Positions 1 through 5,886 of a stretch of DNA of 12,105 nucleotides are shown here, piece after piece; the stretch's first letter is position 1; each line of letters opens with the position of its first letter. Under the pieces are notes generated by a model that was not told the DNA's origin, did not search any database, and saw nothing but the letters and a program-made list of their open reading frames with translations. Both the position numbers and the translations under genes were made by a program. Source of the stretch: Halieaceae bacterium UBA5085 (GTDB lineage Bacteria; Pseudomonadota; Gammaproteobacteria; Pseudomonadales; Halieaceae); contig DIAF01000011.1 in the NCBI GenBank assembly GCA_002414665.1, forward strand, positions 94,653-106,757, read 5' to 3'.

Positions 1-21
1 CAACTGAACCGGGAACTCTTG

Positions 22-642
22 GTGGAAAATCGCGTACCTCGACGATATAGCCGCAATTATAGAAAAGCGGTCAAGTACATGCTTGTCTCCATCGTGCTAG
101 GAGCGCTGTTGGTAGTGACCGGCATCGGCTGGATCGTGACTGCCTACAAGCTCTATTCGACGAACGAGTTGCTTCTTGGCCGCGAGGTTGCAATGCGGGG
201 AGAAGACGCAAGTGCAGGCAACCTGCGCAACAAGGTCACGGCTCTGGAGCAGCAGGTAGCGCAACTGCGGGAAGAGAGGTCGAGTCTGGTGCAGAGTCGG
301 ATTCCGGATCTCAATCCCCTGTCCTTTGACGCGATCGTTCCCATCGGCGAGCGCTATCTGAAGAGCATTAGCTTCACACGGACAGGTACGGAGCAGAAAA
401 AGCGGTTTGGTTACCTTGCTGTGCTACAGAACGATCGTCAGCGGAATATTACCCCCGATGTCACCATAATCCTGTTCGATGCCCTGGGCGTCCAGGTTGG
501 AATGGCGAAGCTTGCTGAAGACGATACGTCCTTGGAAGCGGAGAACGCTGAACTGAACGCTGGCGAGTCACGCTCCTACTTTGGTCAGATCAAGCTGACT
601 CGTGATCGCGATCCCGCGTATTTTCATGTCGAAGTACGGTGA
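22..642 (+). CDS. Hypothetical single-pass membrane protein with coiled coil
   Basis: I do not recognise a named family. The protein has a basic N-terminus, one strong hydrophobic segment at about residues 19-42 and a Leu/Gln/Glu-rich heptad-like stretch at about 66-92 that looks like a short coiled coil. A C-terminal domain of about 100 residues alternates beta-like segments (around LKSISFTR, FGYLAVLQN, VTIILFDALG, YFGQIKL, YFHVEV). The positive N-terminus suggests a cytoplasmic N-terminus with the rest in the periplasm. The C-terminal part resembles FxLYD-type small beta sandwiches, but that is a loose impression. The start is uncertain: GTG at 22 has GGGA 7 bases upstream, TTG at 19 is also possible, and the frame stays open to the window edge, so the gene could begin earlier. 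Its base composition is near 50% GC, clearly below its neighbours, which may indicate a different origin. It converges with the SDR gene across 91 bp. Confidence 0.7.
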   Translation: MENRVPRRYSRNYRKAVKYMLVSIVLGALLVVTGIGWIVTAYKLYSTNELLLGREVAMRGEDASAGNLRNKVTALEQQVAQLREERSSLVQSRIPDLNPLSFDAIVPIGERYLKSISFTRTGTEQKKRFGYLAVLQNDRQRNITPDVTIILFDALGVQVGMAKLAEDDTSLEAENAELNAGESRSYFGQIKLTRDRDPAYFHVEVR

Positions 643-733
643 ATAAACGCAGGCCCTTGTGTAGTCCGCCTATGCTGGACCCCGGGCGTAGGGTTATGGA
701 TCACGGGGTGGCTGCGGAGGCATCGCCAGCAAC

Positions 734-1492
734 CTACCGGCACAGGGTGCCGCCGTCCACCACCATGGAATGACCGTTGACGTAGCTTGCTTGTGTACTG
801 CAGAGCCACAGGGCTGCTGCGGCAATTTCATCGGCTGTGCCCATGCGCCCGCAGGGTATGCTGGCGAGAATCATTTTCTTCAACTCCGGGCCCTGTTGCA
901 GTGACGCTTCCAGCATGGGCGTTTGTGTCGAGCCCGGTAACACGGCGTTGACCCGCACCCCCGTCGTGGCGGATTCCATGGCAGCGGTGCGGGTCAGGCC
1001 GAGCACGCCGTGTTTGCTGGCGCAGTAGGGCGACAGCTGTGGTGTGGCGATCAAGCCGGCGCCTGAGGCGATGTTGACGATGGCACCGGCCCCGGCGGCA
1101 CGCATCGCTCGCAGTTGGTGTTTCAGGCACAGAAACACCCCGGTGAGGTTGATGTCGATCACCTCTCGCCACGCGTCGAGAGAAGTGTCAGCGATCGCGG
1201 CGGGTCGCCCGGCGACCCCGGCGCTGTTCACGGCGTAATCCAGCCGGCCGTAACGGGACTCGCAGAGCTCGACTGCCGCCATGACGGCTGCTTCATCTGC
1301 CACGCTGCCCACGGAGCTCTCGGCTTTGAGGGCGTCGGTCAAGACCCGGAGCCGCCGCTCGTCCCGGTCCAGCAAGACCAGGTGACAGCCCTGGGCCGCC
1401 AGCTGCCGGGCGCAGGCTTCGCCGATGCCGGAGGCGGCCCCCGTCACCAGTGCCACTTTGTCATGCATATCGGGATAGATCGCAGCGCTCAT
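734..1492 (-). CDS. SDR family NAD(P)-dependent oxidoreductase
   Basis: A 252-residue classical short-chain dehydrogenase/reductase, the usual length for the family. It is a soluble Rossmann-fold enzyme interconverting alcohols and ketones with NAD(H) or NADP(H). The motifs are complete and in order: TGAASGIG at residues 17-24 (dinucleotide binding), Asp42 at the end of the second strand (favours NAD over NADP), NSAG at 89-92 (variant of NNAG), Asn115, catalytic Ser143 in NIAS, Tyr156 and Lys160 in YCASK, and PG at 186-187. The C-terminus ends with the typical NGHSMVVDGG-type segment. The ATG at 1492 is chosen because AAAGGAG lies 7 bases upstream and residue 1 sits just before the Rossmann fold; the frame is open further upstream but lacks such a site. 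The substrate cannot be read from sequence. Steroid or other hydroxy-lipid substrates are possible in this kind of organism, but nothing adjacent proves it. Confidence 0.93.
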   Translation of the reverse strand: MSAAIYPDMHDKVALVTGAASGIGEACARQLAAQGCHLVLLDRDERRLRVLTDALKAESSVGSVADEAAVMAAVELCESRYGRLDYAVNSAGVAGRPAAIADTSLDAWREVIDINLTGVFLCLKHQLRAMRAAGAGAIVNIASGAGLIATPQLSPYCASKHGVLGLTRTAAMESATTGVRVNAVLPGSTQTPMLEASLQQGPELKKMILASIPCGRMGTADEIAAAALWLCSTQASYVNGHSMVVDGGTLCR

Positions 1493-1517
1493 CTGTGTAC
1501 TCCTTTGCCAGCAGCCT

Positions 1518-1546
1518 ATCATAGCCTGCAACACATGGACTGCCAG
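1518..1546 (-). promoter_or_regulatory. Candidate sigma70 promoter for the SDR gene
   Basis: Read on the minus strand, CTGGCA (1541-1546, 4 of 6 to TTGACA) is followed after exactly 17 bp by TATGAT (1518-1523, 5 of 6 to TATAAT). Transcription would start around 1511, giving a short leader that still includes the AAAGGAG ribosome site before the ATG at 1492. This is a pattern match only. Confidence 0.38.
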
Positions 1547-1582
1547 CGCTAACGCGGGGGGGACGCCAGCCCTGTTCTTCGC

Positions 1583-1588
1583 TAGAAT
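1583..1588 (+). promoter_or_regulatory. Candidate -10 element ahead of the DUF3348 operon
   Basis: TAGAAT (5 of 6 to TATAAT) lies 27 bases before the ATG at 1615, in the 122-bp divergent gap between the SDR gene and the four-gene operon. At 17 bp spacing the -35 region is GGGACG, only 3 of 6 to consensus, so a weak or activator-dependent promoter is possible. This is the only good -10 candidate I see before the operon. Confidence 0.25.
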
Positions 1589-1614
1589 GCACGCCCTTTG
1601 CAGCTCCGTTACCC

Positions 1615-2337
1615 ATGTCTCGCGCCTCAAGCAACCGCTCCGACCGTCCGCCGATCAGCTCGCGTTTGCAGCGAGCCCTGTCTGCGGTTGTGGCCGCGGA
1701 CGCGTCGGTACCCAGTGGAGAGCTGCTGGCGTGGCTGGGGCAGCCGCTGGACCTGCACAGCGCCAGTGAGCTCGCCCGCGTGCTGGCAGCGGCCCCCCCA
1801 CCAGCCACGCAGGAACACCGCAACACGGTGGGCGCCTGCGAAGACTGTGAAGAGGCCTTGCTGACGGTGCGCGGCGGGCTGCTGCGGGATATTGCGCGCA
1901 GTTTTGCCGCCGCCGAGGGCGCACTGATACCCCTGCCGAGACTTGACGCACCCAGCGTGCTCGACGGGCCAGACGCCGCGGAACGCCTGCGCAGGTTTCA
2001 CGCCGCGTGGCAGCGGGAAATGGAGCTGCGTATTCATGCGCTGCGCCGTGACCTGCGCTCTTGCCTGCAGCAGCAGGCACCGGGCCTGGGAGCGCTCGCA
2101 GCACTGGATGAGGCGCTTGAGCAGCAGGTGCTGCGGGCGGGGGAGTCGGTGCTGGTCAGCCTTCCAGCCCTGCTGGTGCCCCGGTGGGAGACATTGGTGG
2201 CGGACACAGCAGATGCCGCAGCAAGTGAGCTACTGGTCAGCGAGCTCAGGGAGTTACTGTTGGCTGAATTGGAGCAACGTCTGCAACCAGCTCTGGGGCT
2301 GGTGGAGGCCTGTGTCGTGTATGGGAACAAGGATTGA
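1615..2337 (+). CDS. DUF3348 family protein (first gene of motor-like operon)
   Basis: A 240-residue, mostly helical, soluble-looking protein with no signal peptide or membrane segment. The central and C-terminal parts match my recollection of DUF3348: an FHAAWQREMELRI block near residues 128-140, then LAALDEALEQ near 161-170, then LVSLPALLVPRWETL near 180-194. No biochemical function is established for this family. An unusual feature is a C-x-x-C pair (Cys75, Cys78) in GACEDCEE, a possible metal or redox site. The only other cysteines are Cys150 and Cys233. The ATG at 1615 has no good Shine-Dalgarno site but is the only sensible start. The stop codon ends 2 bases before the ATG of the DUF802 gene, so the two are probably co-transcribed and translationally coupled. 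Context suggests a cytoplasmic partner of the DUF802/OmpA membrane complex; that is inference. Confidence 0.85.
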   Translation: MSRASSNRSDRPPISSRLQRALSAVVAADASVPSGELLAWLGQPLDLHSASELARVLAAAPPPATQEHRNTVGACEDCEEALLTVRGGLLRDIARSFAAAEGALIPLPRLDAPSVLDGPDAAERLRRFHAAWQREMELRIHALRRDLRSCLQQQAPGLGALAALDEALEQQVLRAGESVLVSLPALLVPRWETLVADTADAAASELLVSELRELLLAELEQRLQPALGLVEACVVYGNKD

Positions 2338-2339
2338 GA

Positions 2340-4193
2340 ATGCGTTTTTTCGCAGGTTGTATTTTTTTGCTCGGCGCGGTGTTGATTGTCTGGCTCGCGC
2401 TGGGTTTCGCCGCAAGCAGCAGTCTGGCGCTACTGGTCATTGCGGTCATTGCGGCGGCCTATACCGTGGGCGCGCTGGAACTCTGGGGGTTCCAGCGCGA
2501 CACCGGGCGGCTGCAGCAGGCCTTGCACCCCGAACTGCCCGAGCATCCCGAGCAGCCGGAGTTCGAACGTTGGCTGGTGCAGCTGCCAACGGCGCTGCGC
2601 AGCACAGTGGCCAGGCGTATCCAGGGTGAACCGGTTGCTCTACCGGGGCCGCTGTTGACCCCATACCTCACCGGATTGCTGGTGATGCTCGGATTACTGG
2701 GGACCTTCATCGGCATGATGATTGCCCTGCAGGGGGCGGTGAGCGCGCTCGAGGGCAGTACCGAGCTCGCGGCGATCCGCGCCGGCCTCACTGCGCCGAT
2801 CAAGGGTCTGAGTATGGCCTTCGGAACTTCGGTTGGGGGGGTGGCAGCCTCTGCCGTGCTGGGCCTGCTCTCCACCATGGCAAGACGCCAGCGGCTGGCG
2901 GTGGCCCGTGAACTGGATGTGCGCGGTGTCCAACTGTTTCCCGGTCGTGGTCCGCGCCACCATAACGAGCAGATGTTGCAGGAGGCTCGAGCGCAAACGG
3001 CCCAGTTGCCTGCGCTGGCGGCACAGATGGAAGCACTGGTGACGCGTGTCGATACCGCAACTGACAGCCTGCATTCCCGTATGCTCGAGGGTCAGCAGGG
3101 GCTGCAACATCAGTTGCTTGAATTGCATAGCGGCCTGCTGGCGCATGTCGGCCAGTCGCTGCGTGAGAGTTTTGCCGACAGCGGGCGGCAGGCGGGAGAG
3201 AGCATGGCGCCGCTGCTGCGGGATGCGCTGCAGGCGATGGCAGCGCAAACCGATGCAACGCAGTCGGCGCTGCGCGGGGCTGTCGCAGACCAGATGAACA
3301 CCCTGCAGGACGTGCGCGAGCAGGCTGCCGAGACTGTGCAGGCTACCCGGTCACTGGTCAGTGCCCAGGCCTCGTCGGTGGCCGCGCAGGACAGCCTGCG
3401 CGAGGCGCTCCAGGCCATTGTGACGGACTCCCGCGCCCTCCTTGAGGCACAGTCCGCTAGCGCCGCGGCTTTGCTGCAGCAACTGGGAGAGCAGTTGACT
3501 GATCATCGGCAGCGCCTGCAGCAGGAGTGGCTGGCTGAGCGCAGGCACTCCGAGGAACAGATGCTGGAACGCTTTAAGGCGCAGGCGACGACGGTGGAGG
3601 ACGCGCTGACCCGGGCATTGGAGGCCAATGCACAACTCACGGTGGACACCCTGCAACCGCTGATGGCCTCGAGCATGGCAGGGCTGGACCGCGCCGTTGC
3701 CAGCGTTCGTGAGGAATCCGGCGCCGCCCTGCAACGTGATCAGGCGCTGCTCGACGCACAGCGTGCGTTGGTTGCGGAACTGCACACGTCGGCTCGTGCA
3801 TTGGCAGAGGACGCCGCCCGGTATCGCAGCACGTTGGAAGCCTTTTCCGAGCACACGCGTGCCTCCCTGGCAGCCACCAGCGCCGGGTTTGTTTCCGCGG
3901 TGGAAGTGCAGACTGGCAAGCTTGCCGAAGTGAGTGGGCAGTTTGGCCGTGGTGCGCAGGAACTGGTGGCGCTGGGTGATGCCCTGGGGAGTGCGGTGGC
4001 CCAGTTTGATGCCGTGGCACAGCGCCTCGCTGATACCCTGCAGCACACAGCGCAGGGTATGGAAGAGGCTGCCGGGCGCAGTGACGAGCAGCTCGCCTAC
4101 TATGTTGCACAGGCGAGAGAGGTGATTGATCACAGCGCGCTGGCCCAGCAGAAGCTGCTCGACCAGTTACGGGAGATCAGTCGCAGTGCGTAG
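2340..4193 (+). CDS. DUF802 protein: MotA/TolQ/ExbB-like channel with long helical tail
   Basis: A 617-residue inner-membrane protein. Hydrophobic segments lie at about residues 3-23, 27-50, 105-131 and 156-180. The third carries GLLGTFIG (118-125) and the fourth AFGTSVGGVAASAV (160-173). These are hallmarks of the pore helices of MotA/TolQ/ExbB/ZorA proton- or sodium-channel subunits, and Thr122 and Thr163 are in position to line the pore. Residues from about 183 to the end form an Ala/Gln/Glu/Leu-rich, aromatic-poor, near-continuously helical tail with heptad-like patterns, predicted cytoplasmic. Overall this matches my recollection of the DUF802 family, whose function is unknown. ATG 2340 is preferred because AAGGA lies 6 bases upstream. 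A TTG at 2334 is in frame but its spacing to AAGGA is zero. It sits directly before an OmpA/MotB-like gene, the expected partner of such a channel. TolQ/ExbB proteins lack this tail; ZorA of Zorya has a comparable one. Confidence 0.87.
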   Translation: MRFFAGCIFLLGAVLIVWLALGFAASSSLALLVIAVIAAAYTVGALELWGFQRDTGRLQQALHPELPEHPEQPEFERWLVQLPTALRSTVARRIQGEPVALPGPLLTPYLTGLLVMLGLLGTFIGMMIALQGAVSALEGSTELAAIRAGLTAPIKGLSMAFGTSVGGVAASAVLGLLSTMARRQRLAVARELDVRGVQLFPGRGPRHHNEQMLQEARAQTAQLPALAAQMEALVTRVDTATDSLHSRMLEGQQGLQHQLLELHSGLLAHVGQSLRESFADSGRQAGESMAPLLRDALQAMAAQTDATQSALRGAVADQMNTLQDVREQAAETVQATRSLVSAQASSVAAQDSLREALQAIVTDSRALLEAQSASAAALLQQLGEQLTDHRQRLQQEWLAERRHSEEQMLERFKAQATTVEDALTRALEANAQLTVDTLQPLMASSMAGLDRAVASVREESGAALQRDQALLDAQRALVAELHTSARALAEDAARYRSTLEAFSEHTRASLAATSAGFVSAVEVQTGKLAEVSGQFGRGAQELVALGDALGSAVAQFDAVAQRLADTLQHTAQGMEEAAGRSDEQLAYYVAQAREVIDHSALAQQKLLDQLREISRSA

Positions 4194-4210
4194 GTTCACA
4201 GGGTGTGTCC

Positions 4211-4852
4211 ATGGCTGAGTACGACGTTGACGACGCGGCACACGACACGCCCGTGTGGGCCGTGTTTGGCGATCTTATGGCGGCACTGGTGGGCATTTTC
4301 GTGTTGCTGCTGGTGTGGACTCTCGGCTTGCAGGTAGAGTTGTCGCGGTCACTGGAGGATGAAGTGGCGCTGCGCGAGGCTGAACAGCAGCGCCGTATGG
4401 AGCTGGAGGAGGCCCTGGCTGACCCCCTGACCAGTAATCGCATTACCTTGCAGGATGGCCGTATTGGCATCAGCGGGCAGTTGTTGTTTGAGCTCAATTC
4501 CGCGGCGTTACAGCCGGAAGGGGAGGTGCTGATTGCCAGTCTGGCCGCACCGCTGGCCCGCTATTTGAGCCAGAGCGACCACCTGCTGATGGTCAGCGGT
4601 TTCACTGATGACCTGCCAATTCACGCAGACAACCCGGTGTTCGCTGACAATTGGGAGCTGTCGGCCCAGCGTGCGCTGACAGTGACCCGGGCGCTGGTGG
4701 ATGCAGGCTTGTCGCGGGAACTGGTCTTTGCGTCGGCGTTCGCCGAGCAGCAGCCTATTGTGCCCAACACCAGTGCCGATAACCGCGCACGCAACCGGCG
4801 CGTGGAGATCGCACCGGTACCGCGAACACCGCGTGGGGAGCACGCTGAGTGA
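4211..4852 (+). CDS. MotB/ZorB-like OmpA family peptidoglycan-binding protein
   Basis: A 213-residue inner-membrane protein with a short cytoplasmic N-terminus, one hydrophobic helix at about residues 15-42, a charged helical linker (about 43-75) and a C-terminal OmpA-type domain (about 78-200). Asp21 sits at the start of the membrane helix in WAVFGDLMAAL. This is where MotB and ZorB carry the ion-carrying aspartate, and the D-L-M context is particularly ZorB-like. OmpA motifs are visible: FELNSAAL (93-100), GFTDDLPI (130-137), NWELSAQRA (147-155) and NRARNRRVEI (191-200), including the arginine typically contacting peptidoglycan. ATG 4211 is favoured by AGGG 7 bases upstream; GTG 4205 is an alternative. 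The gene follows DUF802 by 17 bases and overlaps the next gene by 4 bp. Predicted role: anchors the DUF802 channel to the cell wall and supplies the ion-binding residue. Confidence 0.9.
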   Translation: MAEYDVDDAAHDTPVWAVFGDLMAALVGIFVLLLVWTLGLQVELSRSLEDEVALREAEQQRRMELEEALADPLTSNRITLQDGRIGISGQLLFELNSAALQPEGEVLIASLAAPLARYLSQSDHLLMVSGFTDDLPIHADNPVFADNWELSAQRALTVTRALVDAGLSRELVFASAFAEQQPIVPNTSADNRARNRRVEIAPVPRTPRGEHAE

Positions 4853-5346
4853 ACGATCGGTGGCCCCAGCGCGAAGATGGCCGGGCGCCCGATGCGCGCC
4901 CGGGTAGAGAGGCTCTGCGTGAGCTGCCAGCACTCCTGCAGCGGGGCCTGCAGGCGATGTCGCCGCCGTCTCCGCGTCGGGCGCTTGAGGCGAGGCTGCA
5001 GGCACAGGAGTTCTCCGCACTGGGTAATGCCGACGGCCCGGTTACCGAGGCGTACAGCACAGATAGCCTTGTAGCGGCCCGGCGCTACCGCGAAGCGCAT
5101 GCGGGACAGGTGGTTGACCAGCTGCTGACGGGTTTTCGCGCGGCACTGCCCGAGGCGCCGGGACCGCTTAACCCGGAGACCCTGGTGATCCGCGCGCTAA
5201 CCCGCGCTCAGGCAGTATCCCCGGGATATGTAGAGCGACTCATGCGCCATGCGGAGGTGCTGTGTGCCCTGCAGCGGGTCACGACAGTGGAGCCTGCAAA
5301 CAGCCGACCCTCACGCTCCCGGCGCCGCAAATCGGTCAAAGCATAG
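4849..5346 (+). CDS. DUF2894 family protein
   Basis: A 165-residue soluble protein, fourth gene of the operon. It starts at a GTG overlapping the previous gene's TGA by 4 bp, with GGGGAG 8 bases upstream, so translation is likely coupled. The conserved-looking block runs from about residue 73 to 143: SLVAARRYREAHAGQVVDQL, then GPLNPETLVIRALTRAQAVS, then PGYVERLMRHAEVL. This agrees with my memory of DUF2894 (GPLN..LV.RAL...-SP.Y..R...HA..L). The N-terminal 60 residues are Arg/Pro-rich and probably flexible, and the C-terminus is strongly basic (SRSRRRKSVKA). No signal peptide or membrane segment is visible. Function is unknown; its constant position behind the OmpA-like gene suggests it acts on or with the membrane complex from the cytoplasm. 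Its last 11 bases overlap the 3' end of the convergent MAPEG gene. Confidence 0.83.
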   Translation: MNDRWPQREDGRAPDARPGREALRELPALLQRGLQAMSPPSPRRALEARLQAQEFSALGNADGPVTEAYSTDSLVAARRYREAHAGQVVDQLLTGFRAALPEAPGPLNPETLVIRALTRAQAVSPGYVERLMRHAEVLCALQRVTTVEPANSRPSRSRRRKSVKA

Positions 5347-5728
5347 CGACCAGCATCATGCCGAGCCCGGCCACGCCCACACCCCAGATGGCACTGCGCA
5401 GGTAAGTGATACCGGCGAGATAGACCGGCAGGTAAGCGACACGCGCCCAGAAAAACACCTGTGCCCCGAGCAGGGCTTCAGTGCCATGGCCGCTGATATG
5501 GGCCACCAGCGCGAGGGGCACAAACAGGAGAAAGCCTTCCTGGGTGTTGCCGGCTGCGCGCTCGGCGCGGCCGCCGAGGGCCGTCGGTTCGGGCAATTGG
5601 TCACGGTTGCTCAGCCCGGCTTTGAGCCCCTCGGCGGTCCACTCCCGATTGCGCAGGATGGCGCCCAGCATAATGGCGACGAAGGTGAGTAGTGTCATGT
5701 AGAGAATCAGCTGCAGCAGGGTGGTCAT
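5336..5728 (-). CDS. MAPEG family membrane protein
   Basis: A 130-residue protein with four hydrophobic segments (about 4-24, 66-80, 86-104, 112-129). It belongs to the MAPEG superfamily (membrane-associated proteins in eicosanoid and glutathione metabolism). The family signature is present: ERAAGNTQE at residues 56-64, followed by ARVAYLPVYLAG at 95-106. In eukaryotes such proteins are microsomal glutathione transferases and related enzymes. The bacterial short forms are mostly uncharacterised, so an enzymatic activity should not be assumed. ATG 5728 is chosen because AGGAG lies 7 bases upstream; the upstream in-frame extension lacks support. A minus-strand GATAAT (5745-5750) just ahead could be a -10 element, with a poor -35. 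The gene is convergent with, and overlaps by 11 bp, the DUF2894 gene, and is divergent from modA. Confidence 0.9.
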   Translation of the reverse strand: MTTLLQLILYMTLLTFVAIMLGAILRNREWTAEGLKAGLSNRDQLPEPTALGGRAERAAGNTQEGFLLFVPLALVAHISGHGTEALLGAQVFFWARVAYLPVYLAGITYLRSAIWGVGVAGLGMMLVAML

Positions 5729-5812
5729 GATCTTGCTCCTGTTTATTATCAGTGTAACGGCCAGATCATGCACTGCACGCGGTGTCCAGTCCAGCGTCCG
5801 CTGAAATCTACA

Positions 5813-5836
5813 GTCCGGTTGCAGAATGTCCGGTTG
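5813..5836 (+). repeat. Two 9-bp direct repeats upstream of modA
   Basis: GTCCGGTTG occurs at 5813-5821 and again at 5828-5836, a 15-bp period. Counting the shorter core GTCC, five copies lie between 5784 and 5831 (5784, 5789, 5796, 5813, 5828). The location, 50-100 bases before modA, makes them candidate regulator-binding sites. They do not look like the known ModE operator. Confidence 0.5.
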
Positions 5837-5852
5837 TGATTCCCAGAAACTG

Positions 5853-5875
5853 TCGCATCACGTATCCTCATGCGA
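5853..5875. promoter_or_regulatory. Inverted repeat before modA (operator or hairpin)
   Basis: TCGCAT (5853-5858) and ATGCGA (5870-5875) are perfect 6-bp inverted arms separated by 11 bp, ending 11 bases before the modA ATG. The geometry suits a dimeric regulator or a small RNA stem masking the ribosome-binding region. With 6-bp arms chance occurrence is not excluded. Confidence 0.35.
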
Positions 5876-5886
5876 TTAGACGTGAA

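Noticed and set aside
643..733. Possible terminator between the first gene and the SDR gene
   Set aside because: Only short 4-5 bp stems are present (for example GTCC/GGAC) and there is no T-run on either strand.
3351..4133. 260-codon open frame on the minus strand
   Set aside because: It is antisense to the DUF802 tail. The repetitive GC-rich codons of the helical tail leave the opposite strand open.
2340..4852. Complete Zorya system
   Set aside because: The channel and OmpA-like pair resembles ZorAB, but no ZorC/ZorD or ZorE-type gene (helicase, nuclease) is present. The flanking genes are DUF3348 and DUF2894, so the name Zorya is not justified.
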